Notes: generated from the letters alone by a model not told the origin. A stretch of 64,000 bases of DNA from Rhodococcoides corynebacterioides (GCF_019834675.1 NZ_JABUBU010000006.1:62001-126000); one strand, 5' to 3'; shown: positions 51,277-58,563, numbered from the stretch's first letter. Made by a program: numbers and translations.

Positions 51277-51565
51277 TCGGCGCCCCGTATTCCGCCGACG
51301 CGGCGATCGCAACGATTTCCTGCATCTTCTCCGCGAACTCTTCGGTGTCCACCTCGCCATTGACAATGCCGAACACCGCGTACGCGCTGGCCAACGTCAT
51401 TTCGCCCACACGATTCAGCTCGTGCGCCTCGTCGATGATCGAGATGACGGCGGCGATGTCCTGCCGGCCAGCGTGCGTGATCGCCGCGAACGCTCGACGG
51501 AGATCGCCTGCGTCGATGAGATCGAACAGCTCACGGGTGAAGACTTTGGAGTAATCGTGGCTCAT
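51269..51565 (-). CDS. 98-aa acidic helical protein
   Basis: ATG 51565 overlaps the WhiB stop (ATGA). Helical and acidic (FTRELFDLIDAGDLRRAFAAI...EEFAEKMQEIVAIAASAEYG). Family unknown. With the next overlapping gene it sits directly upstream of the tape measure gene, where tail assembly chaperones lie in siphophages. Confidence 0.65.
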   Translation of the reverse strand: MSHDYSKVFTRELFDLIDAGDLRRAFAAITHAGRQDIAAVISIIDEAHELNRVGEMTLASAYAVFGIVNGEVDTEEFAEKMQEIVAIAASAEYGAPND

Positions 51566-51843
51566 GATGCCTCTTTTCGAATGCGGTACTGCGGTCGTCG
51601 GGCGGCGACCACGTGCGTGAGTGGATACGGGAATGCTTCGTTGGAGTAGGCCCGGCAGGGGAGCAGTTCGGGGCACTTCCGGCAGAGGGCTACCGCAGCG
51701 GTGTGGCGATAGTCGACGTCGTCGAGGGTCTCGCCGGATGAGGGCTCGTACCCGTCGAACAGCTCGTGCCGTCCCCGGCAGGCAGCCTCTGGTAGATCGG
51801 GAGCCGCCATCAGAGCTTCTGCAAGATCACCCCACGCGGTCAC
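51562..51843 (-). CDS. WhiB-family iron-sulfur transcription factor
   Basis: 93 aa from GTG 51843. Four cysteines in WhiB spacing (EAACRGRHELFD... ALCRKCPELLPCRAYS) should bind a [4Fe-4S] cluster. The usual G[V/I]WGG turn is not seen (TAWGDL is N-terminal), so it is a divergent member. Phage WhiB proteins such as that of TM4 interfere with host WhiB2 and cause superinfection exclusion. Coupled to its neighbours by 4-bp overlaps. Confidence 0.88.
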   Translation of the reverse strand: MTAWGDLAEALMAAPDLPEAACRGRHELFDGYEPSSGETLDDVDYRHTAAVALCRKCPELLPCRAYSNEAFPYPLTHVVAARRPQYRIRKEAS

Positions 51844-53639
51844 GACACGTCCCTTCCGCTGTCGGCGAGCGCGGTGGCCCACTCTGTGGAGATGGACTGT
51901 CCACGCTTGCGAACGCCGAGCGTCTGCGCAGCGCTTTTCACCGCGTCGCGGCCGTACCCGGCTTCGAGCCCAGCGGCGTAGGCGTCCGCTGCTTTCACCC
52001 AGGGGTGCTCCTGGTCGCGGAGCCACCCGGACAACCAGCTCTCACAGGTGACGATGGTGTTGCCGCTGCCTGTACCGAGCGTCCACACGGTGACCGAACC
52101 GCGGCGCGCGGAGACGGAGATCAGGGGCGACTTCCTGACCGCCTGGCGGAGCGCGTCGATCTGGTACCCGGCTTCGGTGCCGGCGCTGTAAATGTCGGTG
52201 GACTCGACGGTGTCGATGCCCTTCGCGAGAAGCTCGGATGCGCGGCTGTCGACCCACTCGCGGGCAGTACCTGGCCGGGGTGCCGTAGGGGTATCGGACA
52301 CCGCGTGCAGAGTGCGTGGGGAAGCGGTCGATGAGGTGTCAGGCATGGCATGATTGCTCTCGTTCGAGTTCACCGGTGAACTATGGTTCTCCCCATCTGA
52401 CCTGGTGTTTTGTGGGGTGAACTCCGGTTCACCGGTGAACTCATCCGAGATCTCGAGGCGCTCCCCTCGGTCGGTGGACCGAGCAACGATCAGACCGTCC
52501 GCGATCAGCGCCGGAACCACTGAATCGAAGATCTCCCTGTACTCCTTTTTGCCCATCTGACGCCGGGCGTCCGATCGAGAGCACGGTCCGGAGCCGAGCA
52601 CCGTTAGCACTCGTCGGCGGACTACCTCGCCGCGTCGGTCGTCGATGAACTCCTCGCCTACGGCGCGGCTGATCGCCCTCTCTCGCACCTTCGCCCGTGC
52701 TGCCTTTTTGCTCTCGCCGACGACCCACTCGCGGGTGCGGTTCGACAGTTTCATCACGGCGCCGGACAGCTCCCAGTCCAAGTCCGAGACGACAATGCGG
52801 TGATGCAGGATCGCGAGCGTCGAGGCGACCTTGCAGCGGGTGAGCATCGCGTGGCCGTCGAGGGCGTCGTCTTGGCCGCGCTGGCGGGCGATGTGCGCGT
52901 CGATGATGGTCCGCGGGATCTCCTGCGGCCCGTAGACGACCTCGACGACACCGTGCTGGTCGGGTCCCCACATCGGTAGGCGAGTGTCGAGAGGGTCAGG
53001 GTCGGGTCGGACGTCGGCGGGCATGTTCGGGTCGGTCGTCGGGAACCACAAAAACCGCTGTGGGGTGCCGCCGGTGGTGTCGTCGAAAAGCACCCCGGTG
53101 TGCGTGGGCTGCGCGCCGACGGACAGGCACAGCCGGTACGTGTGTGCCGGGACGATGCGCGTTGTCGCTTCCGAGCTGTTGGACTGCCCGAGCTGTTCGC
53201 CCATGGCCGCAGACTTGAGCTGCGCGAGGAGGATCGACCCCTGTCTCGAGGCAATGCCGGCAAGGGTGTCCACCTCGGGGACGGAGATGATCGCCCTGGT
53301 AACCGGTTCGACGCCCTCCTTCTTAGGTGGGACGAACGTCGCGGCGATACCTTCCCCAGAGCCGATGGGGCGCTCGATGATCGGGACTGGCCACGCGAGG
53401 CGGGCGACCTTGTCGCTAATCCCCTTGCCGCCACCGGAGGGTGCTACGAACGCCGCAAGCAGGTTCAGCGACGCGCGCCCACCGATCACACCGGGAAGCT
53501 GGACGTCGGGACCGGTGGTCGCGGCAACTCGGAGGAGAACCGCGCCGAACACGGCCCAGGCGGCGGCGTATCTCGCGTGTGCCCAGTCTCGGATGGTGCG
53601 GAGCTGGTCGGTGGCGGTGAAGAATTCGTCGTCGGTCAC
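51840..53639 (-). CDS. P-loop ATPase/helicase-like replication protein (DUF3987-like)
   Basis: 599 aa. Walker A-like AFVAPSGGGKGISDK near residue 70 and an acidic IISVPEVDTL segment near 120 resemble the RepA/DUF3987-type ATPases encoded next to prim-pols in mobile elements. A central HTH-like region (RRRVLTVLGSGPCSRSDARRQMGKKEYREIFDSVVPALIADGLI) and two C-terminal repeats (DIYSAGTEAGYQIDALRQAVRKS; DAYAAGLEAGYGRDAVKSAAQTL) follow. It probably unwinds or loads at the element's own origin. Confidence 0.75.
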   Translation of the reverse strand: MTDDEFFTATDQLRTIRDWAHARYAAAWAVFGAVLLRVAATTGPDVQLPGVIGGRASLNLLAAFVAPSGGGKGISDKVARLAWPVPIIERPIGSGEGIAATFVPPKKEGVEPVTRAIISVPEVDTLAGIASRQGSILLAQLKSAAMGEQLGQSNSSEATTRIVPAHTYRLCLSVGAQPTHTGVLFDDTTGGTPQRFLWFPTTDPNMPADVRPDPDPLDTRLPMWGPDQHGVVEVVYGPQEIPRTIIDAHIARQRGQDDALDGHAMLTRCKVASTLAILHHRIVVSDLDWELSGAVMKLSNRTREWVVGESKKAARAKVRERAISRAVGEEFIDDRRGEVVRRRVLTVLGSGPCSRSDARRQMGKKEYREIFDSVVPALIADGLIVARSTDRGERLEISDEFTGEPEFTPQNTRSDGENHSSPVNSNESNHAMPDTSSTASPRTLHAVSDTPTAPRPGTAREWVDSRASELLAKGIDTVESTDIYSAGTEAGYQIDALRQAVRKSPLISVSARRGSVTVWTLGTGSGNTIVTCESWLSGWLRDQEHPWVKAADAYAAGLEAGYGRDAVKSAAQTLGVRKRGQSISTEWATALADSGRDVS

Positions 53640-54358
53640 GCTGCGCTCCCAACCGTGCGTCGGGCCGACCGCAGGCAGGTCTCCACCTCACGCTCAGGCA
53701 ACCCGGTACCGAGGGCTGCGCTGCGAATGGCGACGAGGAGAGACTGCTCCCCGCCGCGCTCGAAAGCGCGACAGAAGGCCCAGAAAGTAATTGCGTTCCG
53801 GCCACCCCCCGTGGCACCGGCCACCTTGTCGACGAGACCGTTCGAGCGACGCTCGGGGCTGGCAACCGTCGGCCGCGGTTCATATCGGGGTGCGGCCACA
53901 AGCGGGAGCAGCTTCTCTGGCAGGGGTGCGATGTCGGCGTCGACCTCGATCTTGTACAGCTCGCCGGTGTCCGGATGCCGCGAACCGGGCATCACGACGT
54001 AGCCGGTTCTCCAAGACTTGATGTCGATGCCGGGGACGCCTGCGACCTTGCCCCGGACGGCCCCGGCGTAGGCGAAATACATGTGCCTGCCGCCGGTGCC
54101 GGTTCGGACGGTGAGGGTGCGGACGCCGATCTTCAGGGCGTCGAGATCACCGCCGTTGCGGACATCCTCATCGAGCTGCAGAACCCCCTCGCAGGTGCCA
54201 CCCCAGTTGCAGTCTCGGTATCGACGCGCCTGAGCGGCAATGGCGTCGCGGTCCGTGGTGAAGCTGTGGAAGCCGCCAGGCAGAAATGCCCGCTTCCCCT
54301 GCAACGGTCCGATAGCGAACCCTCGGTCCAGCATCGCGATGGTCTCCTGTGGGATCAC
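53636..54358 (-). CDS. bifunctional DNA primase/polymerase (prim-pol)
   Basis: 240 aa from GTG 54358, overlapping the DUF6011 gene (GTGA). Prim-pol motifs: GGTCEGVLQLDEDV (metal site), TVRTGTGGRHMYFAYAG, GIDIKSWRTGYVVMPGSRHPDTGELY. A C-terminal helical extension (TFWAFCRAFERGGEQSL) follows. It primes replication of the excised element together with the next ATPase. Confidence 0.85.
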   Translation of the reverse strand: MIPQETIAMLDRGFAIGPLQGKRAFLPGGFHSFTTDRDAIAAQARRYRDCNWGGTCEGVLQLDEDVRNGGDLDALKIGVRTLTVRTGTGGRHMYFAYAGAVRGKVAGVPGIDIKSWRTGYVVMPGSRHPDTGELYKIEVDADIAPLPEKLLPLVAAPRYEPRPTVASPERRSNGLVDKVAGATGGGRNAITFWAFCRAFERGGEQSLLVAIRSAALGTGLPEREVETCLRSARRTVGSAA

Positions 54359-54567
54359 GACGCGGCCTTCCGGTTGCCGACGCGTGCTGCGCATCGAGGT
54401 CCGAGGTGGCGGCGTACGGAGACGGGGTCGACGAGCCACGCTCCGCAGGCGTGGCAACGGGAGGCGAGACGGTACGTGCCACCACGGAGGGCGGCGGCGA
54501 GGAGGCGGTCAGCCGGGTCGATGACCTTGTCGTCGAATTGATCGTCCGAGTCCTTCGGATCAACCAT
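54355..54567 (-). CDS. DUF6011-like zinc-finger protein
   Basis: 70 aa. A treble-clef-like motif LASRCHACGAWLVDPVSVRRHLGPRCAAR matches the DUF6011 pattern often found beside phage and element primases. ATG 54567 has AAAGGA upstream. Probably nucleic-acid binding. Confidence 0.78.
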   Translation of the reverse strand: MVDPKDSDDQFDDKVIDPADRLLAAALRGGTYRLASRCHACGAWLVDPVSVRRHLGPRCAARVGNRKAAS

Positions 54568-54586
54568 GAATCGGGTCCTTTCGGGG

Positions 54587-54620
54587 GCGCCGGCGGGGCT
54601 CGTGTGAACCCCGCCGGCGC
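54587..54620 (-). terminator. GC-rich hairpin between early block and replication block
   Basis: A perfect 12-bp stem, GCGCCGGCGGGG / CCCCGCCGGCGC with a 10-nt loop, lies 9 bp after the 32-aa gene. No U-tract follows. It may attenuate entry into the primase genes. Confidence 0.5.
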
Positions 54621-54629
54621 GGGTGCGAG

Positions 54630-54728
54630 TCAGAGGGTGTCGCTGTGGTGGGCCAGTCCGCCGAGGACGAGCACGAGCAAGTTCTCGACCAGAAGCACGG
54701 ACACGAGCGCTATCTCAAGGCCTGTCAC
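54630..54728 (-). CDS. 32-aa single-helix membrane peptide
   Basis: GTG 54728 overlaps the stop of the 90-aa gene (GTGA). About 20 consecutive hydrophobic residues (LEIALVSVLLVENLLVLVLG) are followed by AHHSDTL. Too short for family assignment; coupling and a clean helix support it as real. Confidence 0.45.
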   Translation of the reverse strand: MTGLEIALVSVLLVENLLVLVLGGLAHHSDTL

Positions 54729-54997
54729 TGCAGGGCCTCTCGAACTTCCGCGGCGACCCGGACGGCGTTCTCGTCGCGGTGCAGGTTGCTGCAGGTCGTC
54801 GAGGTTGTCGGCGCCGGCAGGCTGTTCTTCTCGGCGAGGACGGTGGCGACTGCGTCGAGCAGGTCCACGGCTTCCTGAACAGACAGACGCACATGCGTGG
54901 CCGACCAGGAAATAGTGAGTTCGGTGCCAGCGCGGTTGCTCGCCACCCGTACGGGATCTGTCGCGAAATCCTCCATCAGGCTGAACGCCATGCTCAC
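54725..54997 (-). CDS. 90-aa element protein
   Basis: GTG 54997 overlaps the preceding stop (GTGA); ATG 54991 is an alternative. Small mixed alpha/beta protein (TELTISWSATHVRLSVQEAVDLLDAVATVL), family unknown. Confidence 0.6.
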   Translation of the reverse strand: MSMAFSLMEDFATDPVRVASNRAGTELTISWSATHVRLSVQEAVDLLDAVATVLAEKNSLPAPTTSTTCSNLHRDENAVRVAAEVREALQ

Positions 54998-55686
54998 TCA
55001 CCACCCTCGGTGTCGGCGGTCGACTGCTCCGGTACACCCGTGGCGAGGTCGACGTACAACAGGAGCGCACGAGCGAGAAGCACCGCCTCGGCGGTAGTCA
55101 TCTCGTGCCTCATGTTGTCGGGCAGCCACTTTCCATCGGGGCTGTAGCCCATACGTGAAATGCATACCATCGGCTCGACCTCGAGAACGCCCTGCCGCAG
55201 GAACACACGCAGATCGGCGCCGGTGAGCCCTCCGTCGTAGTTGACGCGGGCGCTGTAGTGCGCAGCGGGCACCGAGACGTACGCGGATCCCCAGGACATC
55301 GATCGGAGTGAGGTGACCTTGCGGCCTTCACGTATGGGTTCGTCGTCGCCGCGTTCTGCCCAGTGCGGGCGGCGCTTACCCTCCAGGGGCCACATCGGCG
55401 CGCCCGCGCCGACGGTCAGACTTGGCTTGGGTTCGTCTGCGAACCTGTTGATGTCGCGTTCCGTCGCGGTGAACTCGCGGCGCTCGGCGAACTCACGCTG
55501 AGCTGCCGTGATGATTGCTGCGTGCTGCTCAGCCGTCGTGCCGTACTTCGCTCGGGCGATGTCGAACACTCGCTTCGCCGCGGGCCCGCGTTCGAGGGTG
55601 CGGCCGAGGTTGTCTTCCAGGATCTCGTCCATCTCCGCGTAGGACCGAATCCGTGCGGGTGCGATGGTGTTCATCGAGTTAGTCAT
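54994..55686 (-). CDS. 230-aa element protein
   Basis: ATG 55686 overlaps the previous stop (ATGA). N-terminal helical half (YAEMDEILEDNLGRTLERGPAAKRVFDIARAKYG), C-terminal half rich in strands. No motif recognised. Internal part of the early leftward train. Confidence 0.68.
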   Translation of the reverse strand: MTNSMNTIAPARIRSYAEMDEILEDNLGRTLERGPAAKRVFDIARAKYGTTAEQHAAIITAAQREFAERREFTATERDINRFADEPKPSLTVGAGAPMWPLEGKRRPHWAERGDDEPIREGRKVTSLRSMSWGSAYVSVPAAHYSARVNYDGGLTGADLRVFLRQGVLEVEPMVCISRMGYSPDGKWLPDNMRHEMTTAEAVLLARALLLYVDLATGVPEQSTADTEGGE

Positions 55687-56198
55687 CGCGCGCCACCGAG
55701 AATGGCGCCGGCCGTGGTGAGGGCGGAGGACAGCTCGAACGCCTCGGCTGCTGTGAAGACCGAGTACGCGCCGTCGAGCACGATCTCGGGGTCGAGTCGC
55801 TGGAAGCCGGCTTCGGGTGACCACTGGTCGATCACCACGACGGACACCCCCGCGGGGAGCTCGTGTTCCCAGCAACGCGAGGCCGCGTCGACCACGTTCC
55901 GGTCGAAGATGGGAGGCGGTGATCCCGCAAAGACGGGGAGCGGGGGTGTGTCGTCGGTGTCGGCGGCGTTCGCCATGCGGCAGAGCGTCTTCGTCAGGAC
56001 GGAGTCGACGACGAGCCCGAGGTCGGTGGCGGGCCGGTCCGCAACCTCTTCTCCGAGGTCCGCGATGTCCTGGTCGTGCTCTGTGAGTGCGGTGATGCAG
56101 TCGTCGAGAGCAGCATCAAGGCCGCAGATCTCGCTGAGGTGCTGCCGCAGGTCGGTCGCTCGTCTGAGGCTGGACGTCGGTGGTAAATTGGCGCTCAC
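55683..56198 (-). CDS. 171-aa element protein
   Basis: GTG 56198, overlapping the 47-aa gene by 4 bp. Acidic; helical N-terminus (DLRQHLSEICGLDAALDDCITALTEHDQDIADLGEEV). No family recognised. Confidence 0.65.
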   Translation of the reverse strand: MSANLPPTSSLRRATDLRQHLSEICGLDAALDDCITALTEHDQDIADLGEEVADRPATDLGLVVDSVLTKTLCRMANAADTDDTPPLPVFAGSPPPIFDRNVVDAASRCWEHELPAGVSVVVIDQWSPEAGFQRLDPEIVLDGAYSVFTAAEAFELSSALTTAGAILGGAR

Positions 56199-56338
56199 AG
56201 GTACTCCTTGCAGGGGATCTGGTTGCCCTCGACGCCCTGGCCGGCGTCGGGGGTTTTCTTCGTCTCGAAGAAGTTGCTACAGCGTTTGCTGTTGGTGGAC
56301 CGGGCGTCGGCCGGCGTGCCGATCGATGCGTGATGCAT
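56195..56338 (-). CDS. 47-aa element protein
   Basis: ATG 56338 overlaps the HTH-gene stop by one base (TGATG), and its own stop overlaps the 171-aa start. Polar, two cysteines, no motif recognised. Supported mainly by the coupling pattern. Confidence 0.5.
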   Translation of the reverse strand: MHHASIGTPADARSTNSKRCSNFFETKKTPDAGQGVEGNQIPCKEYL

Positions 56339-56550
56339 CAGGCTGCGGCCTCCCGCTCTGCGATCCAGGCCAAGATGACGCTCTTGCGCCAGACGCGCCG
56401 CCGGCCCAGCTTGAAATTCCGCGGCCCCTGGCCCGTACTTGCCCAGTAGCGCCACGTGCCCGCAGGTACGCCCGTAGCTTCCTCGCACTGCCTCGCCTGC
56501 CAGAGCTCGTCAGATTCGGCCGCCGAAGCCGTGAAGTCGGTATTGGTCAT
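56338..56550 (-). CDS. AlpA/excisionase-like HTH protein
   Basis: 70 aa from ATG 56550, with AGGAAGGA upstream. HTH_17-type fold: CEEATGVPAGTWRYWASTGQGPRNFKLGRRRVWRKSVILAWI. It is the first gene of the leftward train, divergent from the repressor: the place of AlpA or excisionase in satellites and of Cro/Xis in prophages. It is probably repressed from the operator 24 bp upstream. Confidence 0.8.
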   Translation of the reverse strand: MTNTDFTASAAESDELWQARQCEEATGVPAGTWRYWASTGQGPRNFKLGRRRVWRKSVILAWIAEREAAA

Positions 56551-56573
56551 CTGCTGTCCTTCCTGCTTCAGGT

Positions 56574-56588
56574 GCAGTAACCAACTGC
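56574..56588. promoter_or_regulatory. operator O1 of the element switch
   Basis: GCAGTAACCAACTGC has the form GCAGT-N5-ACTGC and is extended by two flanking base pairs to a 7-bp-arm palindrome (56572-56590). It lies between the divergent HTH and repressor genes, nearer the HTH gene. Confidence 0.65.
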
Positions 56589-56631
56589 ACTGCACGCAGC
56601 AAACGTTAATCCTGTTGGTGCTGCTTGTCCA

Positions 56632-56646
56632 GCAGTGGCACACTGC
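56632..56646. promoter_or_regulatory. operator O2 of the element switch
   Basis: GCAGTGGCACACTGC repeats the GCAGT-N5-ACTGC pattern of O1, 58 bp away and just before the repressor start GTG 56652, suited to autoregulation. Confidence 0.65.
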
Positions 56647-56651
56647 TTCCT

Positions 56652-57110
56652 GTGCAGGATGATGTCGAGCGCGACCCCGTGCAAGCGGTCCGACAGACCG
56701 TTGGCGCGAACGTCGCGACATACCGTGAGCTCGCAGGAATCTCTCAAGCGGAGCTGGCTAGCCGACTCGCTGCAGCGATGGGGAAGGACCGCATGGACCC
56801 GACGACGATCACGCGGATGGAATCCGGTAAGCGGCCCACTACGGTGGATGAGATCGCGGCTCTCGCAACAGTTTTCGAGATCGACAGCACGGCATTGCTT
56901 GCGCCGTCGGAAGACGCGCTCACCTACTTCGCCCTCCGCTCCGCGGTGGACCGATTGAAGACCGCCAGTCAACAGAGGGACTCAGCAGAGGAGCGCATCG
57001 CGCAAAGCTTGAGGGAAGTGAACTCGATCTTGGAAGCGACTCCGAACCTGCGATTCCGGCTCAAGCCGGCCGAGGTAGATCTGATCGACCGGCTCCGGGC
57101 TCCGTTCTGA
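56652..57110 (+). CDS. XRE-family repressor
   Basis: 152 aa from GTG 56652 (TTG 56625 would place O2 inside the gene). N-terminal HTH (ELAGISQAELASRLAAAMG... TTITRMESGKRPTTVDEIAALA) and a C-terminal coiled coil (TASQQRDSAEERIAQSLREVNSILE) for oligomerisation. No peptidase domain, so release from lysogeny is unlikely to use RecA self-cleavage; an antirepressor (as for satellite Stl) or another signal is possible. Coupled to the integrase (TGATG). Confidence 0.88.
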   Translation: MQDDVERDPVQAVRQTVGANVATYRELAGISQAELASRLAAAMGKDRMDPTTITRMESGKRPTTVDEIAALATVFEIDSTALLAPSEDALTYFALRSAVDRLKTASQQRDSAEERIAQSLREVNSILEATPNLRFRLKPAEVDLIDRLRAPF

Positions 57111-58276
57111 TGCAGCGGCGTAATCGGCGTGCCGGCGTCGAAGACCGGTGGCGAAAGTCCGACGGGACACCCTCTGCGGCCAACGGTGTCGGTAAGCGGT
57201 GGCGGGCGCGGTACGTCGACGACAACGGCAGAGAAGTTGCGAAGGGCTTCGCTCGCAAGGTCGAAGCCCAAGCTTGGCTCGACTCGATCATCTCGACCCA
57301 GGTGCAGGGAACGTACGTCGACCCACGCCGCGGACGAATGACCTACCGGGAGTTCTACAGCGAGTGGTCGTCGCTTCAGAACTGGGTGCATCACACCCGG
57401 CGAGCGATGGACGCCGGTGCTGTGGAAGTCCCGTTCGCCGACATCGCCCTCACGGACCTTCGACGTAGTCACATCGAGGCGTGGGTGAAAGAGCTGGTCG
57501 AGCGGCCCCTGGCCCCACGGACCGTCCACCAGCGTGTCAACAACGTCAAGACGGTGCTCAAGGCAGCGCGGCGAGACAAGCGCATGATCGACGACCCCAT
57601 CGACGGTGTACCGCTACCCCGGGTGCGTCGTGCCGAGATGGCGATGGAGATTCCGGACCCTGCAGCGGTCGGCCGGCTGGTGACTGCAGCCGAGCCATCT
57701 TTTGCTGCCTACGTCGCCGTTTGCGCCTTCGCGGGACTACGCCGAAGCGAAGCGGCAGCACTGCAACCACAGGACATCGACTTCCTCCGCAAGCGAGTGT
57801 CAGTCAACCGACAAGCAATCGGCATCTCGAGCGGTGTCGTCGAGGTGCGCGCACCGAAGTACGGGTCGGAACGAAACGTGCCTGTGTCGGCCGGCCTCCT
57901 CGAAATTCTGTCGGAACACCTCCGAGTGCACACTCCGGGCGACGACCCTTCGCGGTGGCTCTTTCCCGGACTCGGCGCGAACCCCTTGAACGGCAACATG
58001 GTCTTCGGGCGCTGGCGGAAGGCGCGCGCGGCGGCCGGCGTTGCAACCAAACTGCACTCGCTTCGCCACTACTTCGCATCGAGCCTGATCGCCGCCGGCT
58101 GCGACGTAGTGATGGTGCAGCGGGCGATGGGGCACTCATCGGCGTCGATCACCCTCGACACATACAGCCACCTGTTCCCGAGCGGGGAGGACCGCACCCG
58201 TGCCGCGGCCGAGCGGGCGTTCTCAGAGGCTCTGCAATCTCCTGCGGACGGACTGCGGACGATTCGGGGCAATTAG
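57110..58276 (+). CDS. int: tyrosine integrase
   Basis: 388 aa. An N-terminal arm-binding domain (KRWRARYVDDNGREVAKGFARKVEAQAWLDS), a core-binding domain and a catalytic domain with Arg211 (AGLRRSEAAAL), Lys in PKYGSERNVPV, His316/Arg319 (HSLRHYF), MGHSSASIT and nucleophile Tyr352 (LDTYSHLF). Catalytically complete. The last codons carry the right terminal repeat, and the stop lies 21 bp before attR. Confidence 0.95.
   Translation: MQRRNRRAGVEDRWRKSDGTPSAANGVGKRWRARYVDDNGREVAKGFARKVEAQAWLDSIISTQVQGTYVDPRRGRMTYREFYSEWSSLQNWVHHTRRAMDAGAVEVPFADIALTDLRRSHIEAWVKELVERPLAPRTVHQRVNNVKTVLKAARRDKRMIDDPIDGVPLPRVRRAEMAMEIPDPAAVGRLVTAAEPSFAAYVAVCAFAGLRRSEAAALQPQDIDFLRKRVSVNRQAIGISSGVVEVRAPKYGSERNVPVSAGLLEILSEHLRVHTPGDDPSRWLFPGLGANPLNGNMVFGRWRKARAAAGVATKLHSLRHYFASSLIAAGCDVVMVQRAMGHSSASITLDTYSHLFPSGEDRTRAAAERAFSEALQSPADGLRTIRGN
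58243..58260. repeat. right terminal repeat, partner of 42416-42433
   Basis: TGCGGACGGACTGCGGAC, one mismatch to the left copy and same orientation, is embedded in the 3' end of int, 37 bp from attR. Confidence 0.6.
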
Positions 58277-58297
58277 CAGGCTGAACTGGTCGAACGT

Positions 58298-58310
58298 GCG
58301 TTGACCACGA
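58298..58310. other. attR: attR core
   Basis: GCGTTGACCACGA, identical to attL, at the point where sigM codons (WLHRIVVNA) leave the element boundary. Confidence 0.88.
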
Positions 58311-58563
58311 TCCGGTGCAGCCAACTGCGCACCGCGGCGTCGGCGCGGAACGAGTGCGCCGTGCGATGCGCGTTGAGCAACGCGTCCTGCAGCGCGTCGG
58401 CGGCATCCTCGGCGGAGTAGCTCGCCCGCCGCGCCGTCAGCCAGAGATGGTCCTGATGCCGTCGTACCAGGACGGCGAACGCCGAGTCGTCCCCCGCGAT
58501 GTGTGCCGCCAGCAGCTCGCCATCCGTGGCGTCACCCCCGGCGACTCCCCCCATGAGTCGCAC
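58298..58563 (-). pseudogene. sigM: sigM 5' part (sigma region 2), cut off by the integrated element
   Basis: From GTG 58563 (ATG 58554 possible): sigma region 2 with DGELLAAHIAGDDSAFAVLVRRHQ and AADALQDALLNAHRTA... WLHRIVVNA. Reading continues past the att core for a few element codons (RSTSSAC) to TAA 58273, giving a 96-aa truncated protein without region 4. Joined at the core to 41850-42297 it makes 714 bp in frame (237 aa). Follows murJ, as in M. tuberculosis. Confidence 0.92.

Larger units (their letters stand above)
42298..58310. mobile_element. 16.0-kb integrative element inserted in sigM, phage-satellite-like
   Basis: It is bounded by a 13-bp identical core (42298-42310 and 58298-58310), giving a repeat unit of exactly 16,000 bp. 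It carries a tyrosine integrase, XRE repressor, AlpA-like HTH, prim-pol, P-loop replication protein, WhiB, a 1520-aa tape measure protein, an HNH nuclease and a NYN-domain gene. No capsid, portal, large terminase, tail-tube, holin or endolysin gene is seen. Most genes of the leftward train overlap by 1-8 bp. GC is visibly lower than the flanks at the left end. Alternatives are a defective prophage or a tail-encoding defence island. Confidence 0.9.
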
